In this document: one piece after another, positions 19,401-27,897 of the stretch
Layout: the number at the start of each line of letters is the position of its first letter
Numbering within the stretch: the first letter of the stretch is position 1
Source: Acidobacteriota bacterium
Lineage (GTDB): Bacteria > Acidobacteriota > UBA6911
DNA length: 64,000 nucleotides
NCBI GenBank assembly: GCA_012719355.1
Contig: JAAYAM010000214.1
Coordinates: 28,926 to 92,925 of the forward strand
Direction of reading: 5' to 3'
Position numbers and translations under genes: made by a program
Notes under the pieces: generated by a model
Databases searched by the model: none
What the model was told of the DNA's origin: nothing
The model's input: the letters and a program-made list of their open reading frames with translations, nothing else

Positions 19401-20564
19401 ATGAGCATGCCAATTTCGCGCTTCTTGATATTCGTCTCGGTCTTCTTTCTCGTAATGGGGCTGGTCAGCCTTTACATCTACATTCGCGGCCTGCAGGCAA
19501 TTCCGTCAGATTCCCGGTTTCGCGGCCTGTATACGATTGTCTTCTGGACTATCGCCGCATCATTCCTCGGCGGCCGCCTCCTTGAAAGCGCCTGGCGTTC
19601 TCCGCTCTCGGACGTGCTGGTCTGGACCGGTTCCTTCTGGATTGCGGCGATGCTCTACTTTTTTCTTGCTGCACTGCTCTTTGACGTCGTCAGAGTGGTC
19701 AACCACTTCCTTCCCTTCTATCCCTCCGCCGTCACGAATGATTATTCCAGGGCAAAGCTTATTGCTGCCGGAAGCGTCGTAACAGTCGTGGCACTGCTCC
19801 TGCTCGTTGGGCATGTGAATGCGCTTTTTCCGAGGATCAGGACTCTTGACCTGACAGTCACAGGGAAGGCCTCTGAAATGAAGGGACTCCGTATTGTCGC
19901 AGTAAGCGACATCCATCTCGGCTCCATCGTGGGACGATCGCGAGTCAACAGGATCGTTAGCATGATCAACTCCCTTGAACCCGATGTGGTACTCCTGCCG
20001 GGAGACATTGTCGATGAAGACCTTGCACCGGTCATCAGCAGAAATCTCGGAGAAGCGCTTCGCAACATAGAGTCGCGTTTTGGCGTATTCGCAGTCACCG
20101 GCAACCATGAGTACATAGGGGGAGTGGAGCCGGCGTCTGCATATCTGATGGACCACAACATCATCATGCTGCGCGACCAGACCGTCAAAGTGAACGATTC
20201 CTTTTTTCTCGTCGGCCGCGAAGACCGCTCGCTGGGACGGTTCAATGGGGGACGGCGGAAGGACCTTTCAGAACTGATGAAGGAAGTCGACTGCAAGCTT
20301 CCGGTCATCCTGATGGATCATCAGCCGTTCGGACTGTCCGAAGCGGCAAGGTATGGGATCGATCTGCAGTTGTCAGGCCATACCCATTACGGGCAGCTCT
20401 GGCCCGTCAACTACATCGTCGAACAGGTGTACGAAGTCGCCTGGGGATACAGGAAGATCGACGGGACTCATTACTATGTCTCCAACGGCGCCGGGACCTG
20501 GGGTCCGCCGGTGCGGCTGGGAAATCGTCCCGAGATCGTTCAGATCCGCCTCCGCCTCGAATGA
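19401..20564 (+). CDS. Membrane-anchored metallophosphoesterase
   Basis: Calcineurin-like phosphoesterase, 387 residues, with about four hydrophobic segments in the first 150 residues and the catalytic domain after them. The full metal-binding set is present: VSDIHLGS, LLPGDIVDED, TGNHEY, LMDHQP and SGHTHYGQLWP. This is the architecture of YkuE/YaeI-like membrane phosphoesterases, some of which act on lipid substrates. The gene starts 44 bases after the MDR oxidoreductase and may be cotranscribed with it. Substrate not predictable. Confidence 0.88.
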   Translation: MSMPISRFLIFVSVFFLVMGLVSLYIYIRGLQAIPSDSRFRGLYTIVFWTIAASFLGGRLLESAWRSPLSDVLVWTGSFWIAAMLYFFLAALLFDVVRVVNHFLPFYPSAVTNDYSRAKLIAAGSVVTVVALLLLVGHVNALFPRIRTLDLTVTGKASEMKGLRIVAVSDIHLGSIVGRSRVNRIVSMINSLEPDVVLLPGDIVDEDLAPVISRNLGEALRNIESRFGVFAVTGNHEYIGGVEPASAYLMDHNIIMLRDQTVKVNDSFFLVGREDRSLGRFNGGRRKDLSELMKEVDCKLPVILMDHQPFGLSEAARYGIDLQLSGHTHYGQLWPVNYIVEQVYEVAWGYRKIDGTHYYVSNGAGTWGPPVRLGNRPEIVQIRLRLE

Positions 20565-20638
20565 GTATCCTGGAAGAGAAATTCTGTTTACATCATGAAA
20601 ACGATATGGCAATGTTACGTATCTTGGTATAAGGAAAC

Positions 20639-20710
20639 ATGGCTCAGCGCACCATAACCCATATCGGCATCGCCATTATTATCATCACCGGGGTATCGCC
20701 CGGCGGGTAA
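20639..20710 (+). CDS. Isoleucine-rich leader peptide of cimA
   Basis: A 23-codon ORF, too short for the ORF track, directly upstream of a strong terminator and cimA. Seven of its 23 codons are isoleucine (ATA, ATC, ATC, ATT, ATT, ATC, ATC), including four in a row (translated core ITHIGIAIIII). An AAGGA lies close upstream of the ATG. It ends in TAA just before the terminator. Because cimA makes the precursor for isoleucine, this looks like a classical attenuation leader: ribosome stalling at Ile codons would report isoleucyl-tRNA shortage. The call rests on codon content, position and RNA pairing; no homologue was searched. Confidence 0.8.
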   Translation: MAQRTITHIGIAIIIITGVSPGG

Positions 20711-20769
20711 AGGCTTGCAATGGTGCATGCACCGAGCCCTCATCCGCCAGGCGGGTGAGGGCTTTTTTT
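20688..20769 (+). promoter_or_regulatory. Transcription attenuator upstream of cimA
   Basis: Mutually exclusive pairings can be drawn. Segments 1:2 are CCGGG (20688-20692) with CCCGG (20699-20703). The antiterminator 2:3 is GGCGGGT (20702-20708) with ATCCGCC (20742-20748). The terminator 3:4 is a 13-bp stem (20735-20747 with 20751-20763) and a run of seven T. A ribosome stalled on the Ile run (20675-20686) would cover segment 1 and free segment 2 for antitermination. A ribosome reaching the stop at 20708 would cover segment 2 and allow termination. A 12-base palindrome GGTGCATGCACC (20722-20733) lies between. Confidence 0.75.
20735..20769 (+). terminator. Rho-independent terminator (attenuator terminator)
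   Basis: A 13-bp stem beginning AGCCCTCATCCGC, with a 3-base loop and TTTTTTT at 20763-20769. It lies 24 bases after the leader peptide stop and 29 bases before the GTG of cimA, so it would cut off cimA rather than end an upstream gene. Confidence 0.85.
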
Positions 20770-20798
20770 GTTAGAGAAGCTGATAACGGAGAGCTCGC

Positions 20799-22361
20799 GT
20801 GAAAATACGGATCTACGACACCACATTGCGGGACGGGACGCAGGGAGAGAGCGTCGCCTTCTCGGTGCAGGACAAACTCAGGGTAGCTCGCAGGCTGGAC
20901 GAGTTCGGGGTCGACTACATCGAAGGAGGATGGCCCGGCTCTAATGAAAAGGATGTCGAGTTCTTCAGTCGCGCAGCATCCCTGTCTTGGCGGTCGGCCA
21001 GAATCGCGGCATTCGGCAGCACAGCGCTGGCAAAGAACAGCCCGGATGAAGACGCCAATCTGAATGCACTGATCGCAGCCGACACCCCGGTCGTCACGAT
21101 CTTTGGTAAGTCCTGGGACTTCCATGTTCACACTGCCCTGAGAATCTCCCTTCATGCAAACTGCGACCTTATCAAAGCCTCAGTCGCTTACCTGAAGTCG
21201 AAAGGGAGGGAGGTCATTTACGATGCGGAGCATTTCTTCGACGGCTTCGCCGCAAATCCCGAGTATGCACTCCAGACACTGCGGGCCGCCGAAGCCGGAG
21301 GAGCCGATCTCATCACGCTTTGTGATACAAACGGCGGTACTCTACCGCACCAGCTGCAAGAGGCGATCCACCGGGTGAAAGCAACGGTAAAGGTTCCTCT
21401 CGGCATTCACTGCCACAATGACTCCGACCTGGCTGTAGCCAATACGCTTGCCGCGGTCCAGGCGGGCGTGGTTCACGTCCAGGGGACCATGAACGGCTAT
21501 GGCGAACGCGCCGGAAACGCCAACCTCTGCTCGATCATACCTAATCTGGAACTCAAACTGCGATATACCGTGGTCGGCCCCGAGCGGCTGCAGCTTCTGA
21601 CCAACACATCCAGATTCATAAGCCAGATCGCCAACCTGCCCCATCGCAAGGACCTCCCGTTCGTGGGTGAAAGTGCTTTTGCACATAAGGGGGGCATCCA
21701 CGTCAGTGCCATCATAAGAGACGCAAAGACCTACGAGCATGTCGAACCGGAGATGGTGGGAAACACCCGCAGAGTCCTCGTCTCCGAGCTTTCGGGCAAG
21801 AGCAATCTCATGTACAAGGCGCGTGAGATGAACGTGGACATCGCCGAACACGAAGAAGAGCTCAGGCCTGCGTTGAACCGGATTAAGAAACTCGAGAACC
21901 AGGGCTATGAATTTGAAGCAGCCGAAGCATCAATACGGGTCTTGATGGAAACCGCGCTCAACGGCGAACGGGAGTTTTTCAGAATTGACAATTTCCGCGT
22001 CGTCACCGACATGCACAGGACAGGCGAAGTCACTTCCGAGGCGACGGTCAAGATACGGGTAGGCGACCGCTCTGTCCACACTGTGGCCGAAGGAGATGGT
22101 CCGGTTCACGCACTCGACAGAGCTCTTCGGCTTGCTCTCAATCAGTTCTTCGAACCGCTTCGTTCCGTACAGCTGACCGACTACAAGGTCCGGGTGCTTG
22201 AAGGAAGTCACGGGACCGGATCCAAAGTACGGGTCCATATCCAGCAGAGCGATGGCGACGAGAACTGGACGACGGTCGGAGTATCGGAAAACATCCTCGA
22301 AGCAAGTTATATTGCACTGGCCGACGGCATACGGTACAAGCTGCTGAAGGACCGCCTGTAA
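20799..22361 (+). CDS. cimA: (R)-citramalate synthase
   Basis: Condenses pyruvate and acetyl-CoA to citramalate, the first step of the threonine-independent isoleucine route. It has 520 residues, matching the CimA/LeuA3 group. The HMGL-like catalytic TIM barrel has YDTTLRDGTQGE, GVDYIEGGWPGSNEKD, LCDTNGGTLP, GIHCHNDSDLAVAN, and the linker HKGGIHVSAI. A C-terminal LeuA-type regulatory domain (about residues 390-520) suggests allosteric feedback inhibition. The start is GTG with CGGAGAG about 5 bases upstream. Expression is probably also controlled by the upstream isoleucine leader and attenuator. Homocitrate and isopropylmalate synthases are relatives, but the GGWPGSN substrate-site region fits the citramalate type. 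Confidence 0.9.
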   Translation: MKIRIYDTTLRDGTQGESVAFSVQDKLRVARRLDEFGVDYIEGGWPGSNEKDVEFFSRAASLSWRSARIAAFGSTALAKNSPDEDANLNALIAADTPVVTIFGKSWDFHVHTALRISLHANCDLIKASVAYLKSKGREVIYDAEHFFDGFAANPEYALQTLRAAEAGGADLITLCDTNGGTLPHQLQEAIHRVKATVKVPLGIHCHNDSDLAVANTLAAVQAGVVHVQGTMNGYGERAGNANLCSIIPNLELKLRYTVVGPERLQLLTNTSRFISQIANLPHRKDLPFVGESAFAHKGGIHVSAIIRDAKTYEHVEPEMVGNTRRVLVSELSGKSNLMYKAREMNVDIAEHEEELRPALNRIKKLENQGYEFEAAEASIRVLMETALNGEREFFRIDNFRVVTDMHRTGEVTSEATVKIRVGDRSVHTVAEGDGPVHALDRALRLALNQFFEPLRSVQLTDYKVRVLEGSHGTGSKVRVHIQQSDGDENWTTVGVSENILEASYIALADGIRYKLLKDRL

Positions 22362-22497
22362 CCTCTCGCATTTGTTGCAGGCTCTGCCGGAGCGTGCGCA
22401 GAAAACGCTTGCCTGCCTTGTTCCAACAGCCTATAAGAAGGGGTGATCCGTGCACCCGGTTCATGCATGCCGGGAGCGGTCATCTGGAGGGAATCAA

Positions 22498-23559
22498 ATG
22501 CGAATATTTCGAGGCATGGCCCGCTGCAGTCTTTTTCTTTCGGTTCTTCTGCTTTCCCAACCCGCTCTTATGGCGGATCAGGTGATACTCAAGAACGGCG
22601 ACCGCTTAACCGGCACGATCGTAAAAAAAGAGGGGAACAAACTCACCATCAAAACCGACCAGTTCGGCGAAGTCATCACTCCCTGGAGCCAGGTGGAATT
22701 CGTCGCGGCCGACAAACCGCTGCATCTGGTTCTCCCTGACGGCAAGACAATCAACGGGGTTTTCAGCCTTAAGGAACGAAAAGTCGAACTGACCGGATCC
22801 CAGTCATCAGTCGCGTTGACACCTGACGATGTGGTCATCCTGCGCAGCGAGGATGAGCAGCTTGCGTTCGACCGGCTGACGCGTTCAGGATGGGGCAGAC
22901 TATGGGAAGGAATCGGCACGATCGGGTTCGCAGGGACTGCCGGCAACTCAAGAACCCTGACATACACGGCTGCGCTGACGGCAAACCGCACTACCGCCAC
23001 TGACAAAACCTCCGTTCATTTCAACGCTATCAAGAGCACTGCCCTGATAAACGGCATAAATGAGGATACTGCCGAAGCCATTCGAGGAGGAATAGGTTAT
23101 AGTCACAATGTCGGTCCCCGGCTGTTTCTAAACGGTTTCAACGATTATGAATATGACCGTTTTCAAAACCTGGATCTCCGCTTCGTCATCGGCGGAGGCC
23201 TCGGCTTCCGTGCCCTGAAGACCGAACGCAGCGCCCTGGAACTGTTCGGGGGCGCGGCGTACAATCGCTCGAGTTTCGACGCAGTCGGATCGCAGAAGGA
23301 CGCCGAATTCTATTGGGGAAATGAGTACACCCTGAAACTCAATTCCTCCACGAGCCTGACTCAGAGCTATCGAATGTTCAACAAGATCAATGAACCAGGG
23401 TACAGGGTGAATTTTGATCTGGGGCTGGGGACCAGGATATTGAAATGGCTCTCCTGGAACATGTCGGTAAGCGACCGTTACCTGAGCCGGCCGGTAGCCG
23501 GGCGCAAGACCAACGATTTCCTCTATACGACCGGAATCGGGATCTCATTCTCGAGGTGA
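22498..23559 (+). CDS. DUF481 outer-membrane protein
   Basis: Secreted protein of about 353 residues with a cleavable signal peptide (CSLFLSVLLLSQPALMADQ). Residues about 28-120 contain a small beta domain built on the pattern DQVILKNGDRLTGTIV, repeated in degenerate form later. The rest is a DUF481/YdiY-like beta-barrel rich in alternating aromatic and polar residues. The start at 22498 has GGAGG 7 bases upstream; the track start at 22450 has none. It follows cimA by 136 bases with no obvious terminator. Function unknown; YdiY in enteric bacteria is acid-inducible. Confidence 0.8.
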   Translation: MRIFRGMARCSLFLSVLLLSQPALMADQVILKNGDRLTGTIVKKEGNKLTIKTDQFGEVITPWSQVEFVAADKPLHLVLPDGKTINGVFSLKERKVELTGSQSSVALTPDDVVILRSEDEQLAFDRLTRSGWGRLWEGIGTIGFAGTAGNSRTLTYTAALTANRTTATDKTSVHFNAIKSTALINGINEDTAEAIRGGIGYSHNVGPRLFLNGFNDYEYDRFQNLDLRFVIGGGLGFRALKTERSALELFGGAAYNRSSFDAVGSQKDAEFYWGNEYTLKLNSSTSLTQSYRMFNKINEPGYRVNFDLGLGTRILKWLSWNMSVSDRYLSRPVAGRKTNDFLYTTGIGISFSR

Positions 23560-23573
23560 GAATTCAGCGAGCG

Positions 23574-25391
23574 TCAGTCCAGGCTGCCCGTCGCCCGGCC
23601 CAGTTCCACAAGGGCTTTGGCATAGTCGACGCGCGCCCTGACCTCAGCCAGCTGCGCTGATCTCAGATCACGCTGCCGTGTTATCACTTGATACGGTATG
23701 GACGCGCCGGCAAGAAGTTTGTTCTCTTCCGCAGCCAGCAATTCGGTGCTCAATTCGACCGCCTTGTGAGCAGCTTCGACTTGAGCCTTCGACTGAACCA
23801 GTCCTATAAGGGCCTTGCGCACCTCGAGTTCGATTCTGGTGCGGGTGCGCTGCAGAGTAGTCTCGCTCTGTCGCTTCTCGAGCCTGGCTCTGTACACGTC
23901 TGCTTCCGCGGCGCGGTTCCGGATGTTGATCGAAAACGAAATTCCCACGGCATAATCCGGATAACTCCAATTCCTCACCTGCCGCAGGGCCTGCGACAAG
24001 CCTCCGGGGAGCACGACGGTGGCACCGCTCGAATCGGTGAAGATGCGGTTGCCGTACAGTCCCGAGCTGTTGAAATTGGCAAAGAGAAGCAGGCTGGGAC
24101 GCAGAGCATCTTTGGCGTACCGTATCGCGATATCCTGAATATTCAGGTTGATTTGACCCTGTCGCAGTTCGGGTCTGTTTTTCTGCGCGACTGACAGCGC
24201 ATCAGCAAGCCTTGGAATATCGCTTTCGCGCGGTTCGGGAAGAGGGTCCACCGCTTCGATCTGGACGGAATCCAGCAGCCCGGCAAGATCACGGCTCATT
24301 ACGTTCTTCAGCTCAACCTCGCGCAACTGCAGCGCTGTCCTGGATGCAACGAGATCGCGCTCCCTCATTGCGACCTCGGACTCCGAAGTGATAACGTCGA
24401 GTCCGGAAAGGGTCCCGATTTCCTCTCTCTGCCGGTTCTCTTCCAGGAGCCGCCGAGCGACTGCAAGAGACTGCTCGGCGACCTTTACATTCTCACGGGC
24501 GGCAACCAGTTCCCAGTAGATGCCCTGCGCCTGCGCCTGCGTTGTGTTTACCTGCAGTCGCACATTCTCCTTCATGATGTCTTCTTCGTTCTCGGCGACT
24601 TCTATGAAACGCCGCCCGACCGATCTGCCGAAACCGCTGAGCAACTGCTGAGTGAAGTTGATGGAGAGCTGCGAGACCACGTCCGGATTGTACCGGAGAA
24701 AACGCTGGGTGGAGCTCTGACGCATATTGTTGAGACTGACACTCAGACTCGTACCGGTGCTAAACGCCTGCGAATAACGAGCCTGCAGAGCAACAGACCT
24801 GGTCTCCACCTCGGGCAACCCCGCCACCACGATCGAGTTCAGAGGACTGTTGGTACGGTCGATGCTGAAGCCGATTGCCAGCGACGGGTCATAGGTTCCT
24901 CTTGGAAATCCGAAAACCTGCCTGGCACCTCCAGTGATACCGCCCGCGGATCCGAAACCTCCTACGCCACCGCCACCTCCGAGACCGGCTCCGATCGCCC
25001 CTGAGAAAAGACCGCTCGGGATCTGCATTCCCGCGCCCCCGCGAGGAGCCCCGCCCCCTTTGACCCTCAGGAGATCTGTCCAGGCATAATTGGCGCTGTT
25101 CCTCGTCGCCATTATGTCAAGGTTGTTTTCACTGACGGCGCTTTTCAGGTTTGTCAGCGATACCCGCAGCCTGCCGTCCTCGATCATCCGGAGGAGCTCC
25201 AGTGAATTCGACAGCTCCGATTGTGGGACTTTCTGCATCAGGTAAGGTTTGTAAAACCGCGGGAACCATTCCGGATTCCGGCTGAGGTTCGGCATAGCTA
25301 ACCTCTCCTGCGCGGCGGATATCACAGAAAAGCTCACCAGCAGAAGAGCCGTAAGAGCGGCCCGGACGAAGGGAATTGTCCTGGAATGCAT
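23574..25391 (-). CDS. TolC-like outer membrane efflux protein (second copy)
   Basis: Outer-membrane factor of the TolC family, about 605 residues, with a signal peptide (AALTALLLVSFSVISAAQE) and two long alpha-helical repeats. Characteristic pieces are ENVKVAEQSLAVARRLLEENRQREEIGTL and SKAQVEAAHKAVELSTELLAAEENKL. A glycine-rich stretch of about 40 residues near residue 110 is unusual for TolC. The ORF track begins at a TTG. I use the ATG at 25391, which overlaps the stop of the upstream paralogue as TGATG and has AGGAGG 7 bases upstream. No inner-membrane pump or membrane-fusion protein is nearby. It is the second gene of a two-gene operon of paralogues. Confidence 0.87.
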   Translation of the reverse strand: MHSRTIPFVRAALTALLLVSFSVISAAQERLAMPNLSRNPEWFPRFYKPYLMQKVPQSELSNSLELLRMIEDGRLRVSLTNLKSAVSENNLDIMATRNSANYAWTDLLRVKGGGAPRGGAGMQIPSGLFSGAIGAGLGGGGGVGGFGSAGGITGGARQVFGFPRGTYDPSLAIGFSIDRTNSPLNSIVVAGLPEVETRSVALQARYSQAFSTGTSLSVSLNNMRQSSTQRFLRYNPDVVSQLSINFTQQLLSGFGRSVGRRFIEVAENEEDIMKENVRLQVNTTQAQAQGIYWELVAARENVKVAEQSLAVARRLLEENRQREEIGTLSGLDVITSESEVAMRERDLVASRTALQLREVELKNVMSRDLAGLLDSVQIEAVDPLPEPRESDIPRLADALSVAQKNRPELRQGQINLNIQDIAIRYAKDALRPSLLLFANFNSSGLYGNRIFTDSSGATVVLPGGLSQALRQVRNWSYPDYAVGISFSINIRNRAAEADVYRARLEKRQSETTLQRTRTRIELEVRKALIGLVQSKAQVEAAHKAVELSTELLAAEENKLLAGASIPYQVITRQRDLRSAQLAEVRARVDYAKALVELGRATGSLD

Positions 25392-27277
25392 CAATTCCCC
25401 TCCTTGAGCCTGTCCGGGCCTAACGGAGGCGCTGGAACGCGGGAGAGTTTGCCGCTTAAGGCATCGGAATAGTCGATCCTGTTCCGCTCCAGTGTAATCC
25501 CTCTTGCCCGGTCCATTTCCACGAGTGCTTTTGCATAATTCGCCATGGCCGCGACTTCAGCCTGGCGCGCATTCGTGAAATCCCGTTCGCGCAAAATGAC
25601 CTGATAGGAAGTGGATGCGCCGGCTTCCAGCTTTATCTTTTCTCCTTCCCACATTTCGCGTGCCAGTGAGGCGGCCTTGCGCGCAGCCTCGACCTGGGCC
25701 TTGCCTTGGATAAGCCCAATTACAGCCTTGCGAACCTCCATCGCGATGGTGTTGCGGGAACGCTGCCTGTTTATCAGAAGCTGGTTCTTTTCAAGCTGGG
25801 AGCGGAGATTGTCGGCCTGCGCCGTCCTGTTGCGCAGCGGTACCGAGAGACTGAAGCCCCCGGCATATTGCGGATACTTCGCCCTGAAGCTTTGAGCGAA
25901 CGCGTCCGCCAATCCCGTGCTGGAGTTCTCACTGGAGCCCTGCAGCCCTGAACCGGCGTAAAATCCGAATACCGAAACACTCGGTTTAAGGTTCTGATCG
26001 GTGAAGCGAACCGAGACATCCTGGTTCTGCAGGCCGATCTCCGCCTGGCGGAGTTCGGGCCTCATCTCAAAGGCGGCCGCCAGGGCAGTCTGAGTCTCCG
26101 GAATGTCGGACTCCTGAGGGTTCGGCATCGGATCCCTGATGACTATCTGAGCGGCATCGAGTACTGGATCGACCCGCATGGCCAGCATATTCTTCAACGT
26201 GGCTTCCTGCAGTTGCAGGTTTGTCCGCGCCACAGTGAGGTCTCTTGTCCGGGCGGCAACTTCCGATTCAGCCGATGTCACGTCAAGCGGAGACATGGTG
26301 CCGACTTCAACCCGTATCTTGTTGTCCTTGTAGAGCTGCTCGGCGACGGCCAACGCCTGCTCGGCCACCTTCACATTCTCCTGGTGAGCGGCCAGCTCCC
26401 AATAGGCATTCTCAACCGCCACGATGGTGTTGATGACCTGGAGGCGGAACACGTCCTCTGCGACTTTCGTGTTGTTGCGCGCAACAATGATATACCGCTC
26501 ATTGTAGAGCCGGCCGAAGCCGTTCAGGAGCGGCTGGTTCACCCCGATCGCGAATCTGGTCACCGAAGCCGGGTTGTACAGGAGATTCTGCTGAGTCGAG
26601 CTCTGCCGCTGCCCGTTTAGAGTCAGCGAGTAGCTGGTCCCGAGTGAAAACAGTTGCGCATAGCTGGCCGTGAAGGCCGTATTCTCACCTACCACATTGA
26701 AGATTCCGGAGACAACATTGGTATTGAGAGGAGAGGTGACCCGGTTATAGCTGAAATTTACGTTCAGGGTGGGGTCGAAGTTCCCGGCGGATCCCACCTG
26801 GACTGCTCCCCCTCCGCCGGTGATTCCGCCGGCGGAACCGACGCCGGATCCCGCCCCCGATCCGCTTATTCCCGCCCCAAGAGCACCTGACGTCAATCCT
26901 CCAGGGGTTGAACCGCCGGAAAAGCCGCGCGGGGATTGTCCCGCCTTGCTGCGAAGCAGGTCTGTCTGGGAGTACTCCGGTATGTAGCGTTGCACGGCAA
27001 TATCAAGATTGTTCTCCAACGCAAGAGCCAGGGCGTCGGCAAGCGTGAGGTTGAGTTTGCCGTTATCAATGAGATCTTCAATTCTTGCGGTGTTGTCGAG
27101 CACCACCGGCGGAAGTTCTCGTCCACTATAAATGCTGAAAGGATTGGAGAAAAACCCTGATCCGGCGCGGTGCATCACCAGGCTCACATCCTGTTGGGCA
27201 AAGAGCGCCGGCCGCAGAATCAGCCCCGAGATCATGCAGGCTACCAGCAGGGCCGATCGGAACGTATGCTTTGTCAT
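25391..27277 (-). CDS. TolC-like outer membrane efflux protein (first copy)
   Basis: Paralogue of the downstream gene, 628 residues, with signal peptide, a paired TolC domain (ENVKVAEQALAVAEQLYKDNKIRVEVGTMSPLDV; QGKAQVEAARKAASLAREMWEGEKIKLEAGAS), and a glycine/serine-rich segment (GAGISGSGAGSGVGSAGG). The start has GGAGG about 6 bases upstream. The two copies share the phrases LTLADALALALENNLDIAV-like and RFLRYNP/NLLYNP, so they are tandem duplicates that have diverged. Export substrate and pump partners are unknown. Confidence 0.87.
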   Translation of the reverse strand: MTKHTFRSALLVACMISGLILRPALFAQQDVSLVMHRAGSGFFSNPFSIYSGRELPPVVLDNTARIEDLIDNGKLNLTLADALALALENNLDIAVQRYIPEYSQTDLLRSKAGQSPRGFSGGSTPGGLTSGALGAGISGSGAGSGVGSAGGITGGGGAVQVGSAGNFDPTLNVNFSYNRVTSPLNTNVVSGIFNVVGENTAFTASYAQLFSLGTSYSLTLNGQRQSSTQQNLLYNPASVTRFAIGVNQPLLNGFGRLYNERYIIVARNNTKVAEDVFRLQVINTIVAVENAYWELAAHQENVKVAEQALAVAEQLYKDNKIRVEVGTMSPLDVTSAESEVAARTRDLTVARTNLQLQEATLKNMLAMRVDPVLDAAQIVIRDPMPNPQESDIPETQTALAAAFEMRPELRQAEIGLQNQDVSVRFTDQNLKPSVSVFGFYAGSGLQGSSENSSTGLADAFAQSFRAKYPQYAGGFSLSVPLRNRTAQADNLRSQLEKNQLLINRQRSRNTIAMEVRKAVIGLIQGKAQVEAARKAASLAREMWEGEKIKLEAGASTSYQVILRERDFTNARQAEVAAMANYAKALVEMDRARGITLERNRIDYSDALSGKLSRVPAPPLGPDRLKEGN

Positions 27278-27388
27278 CTGAACCTCCTGAACGTCGGCCG
27301 ATTGTACAACGAAAAGGACGCTTGCGAAAGCAACAGACTGCTCGGATTGCCGCTGCGCAAGTGTTGAGATCGGTGCTATCTGGAATTA

Positions 27389-27685
27389 TCAGGATGGGTT
27401 GCTTGCATACTTCCGGGCGGTTTCGTACACCGGATCCTCCACCTTCAATCCGACCAGGAACTCTTCCCTGTGAGGCTGGCAGTAGATGAGCTCTCCCGTG
27501 AAATTCACGCTACCCCATTCAACCGTCACTGTAGCGGATTCAGGAAGTTTGTGTTTCATGATGAGACTGAGACCGTGAACCGAAAGGTCCGCGAGCCGCG
27601 CCTTGCATGTACCGCCGGGAAGGTCCGAAGAGGTCACGTTTACTGTCAGATCGGTCTTGAATCGTGTGCGACTTCGCCTGTTCAT
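27389..27685 (-). CDS. PilZ domain protein
   Basis: Stand-alone PilZ domain of 98 residues. The N-terminal arginine motif RRSRTRF and the downstream D-x-S-x-x-G pattern (LADLSVHGLSL) are the two cyclic-di-GMP contact motifs, so ligand binding is plausible. No Shine-Dalgarno is obvious before the ATG. It lies about 110 bases upstream of the TolC pair and diverges from the ferredoxin-nitroreductase gene. The output partner is unknown. Confidence 0.8.
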   Translation of the reverse strand: MNRRSRTRFKTDLTVNVTSSDLPGGTCKARLADLSVHGLSLIMKHKLPESATVTVEWGSVNFTGELIYCQPHREEFLVGLKVEDPVYETARKYASNPS

Positions 27686-27766
27686 GTGTTGCTCAATCGG
27701 TTGAAAGCCGCCGACACCTTAGCACAAACAGGCAGCAGGACCGGCGGATAGTTGTTCCGTTTTCAA

Positions 27767-27807
27767 AAGAGCTTTGTCAATGGATATCGGTTTGACAAAA
27801 AGCTCTT
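27767..27807. repeat. Interrupted inverted repeat over the nitroreductase promoter
   Basis: AAGAGCTTTGTCAA (27767-27780) and TTGACAAAAAGCTCTT (27792-27807) are inverted copies apart from two extra A in the right arm, separated by 11 bases. The right arm contains the -35 box, so regulator binding here would act directly on the promoter. Confidence 0.6.
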
Positions 27808-27821
27808 CTCGCTACTATGCT
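27792..27821 (+). promoter_or_regulatory. Sigma70-like promoter for ferredoxin-nitroreductase gene
   Basis: TTGACA (27792-27797) and TATGCT (27816-27821) with an 18-base spacer, about 80 bases before the gene. The -35 box is embedded in an inverted repeat. Confidence 0.55.
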
Positions 27822-27897
27822 CTGCCCGTTTCAGGACACCTTCTTATCACAGATTTTCTCTGATATAAACGGATACGCAGAAGGAGGATTGAGGATC

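Noticed and set aside
25392-25394. TTG start for the second TolC gene as given in the ORF track
   Set aside because: The adjacent ATG at 25391 has correct ribosome binding site spacing and a TGATG overlap with the upstream stop.
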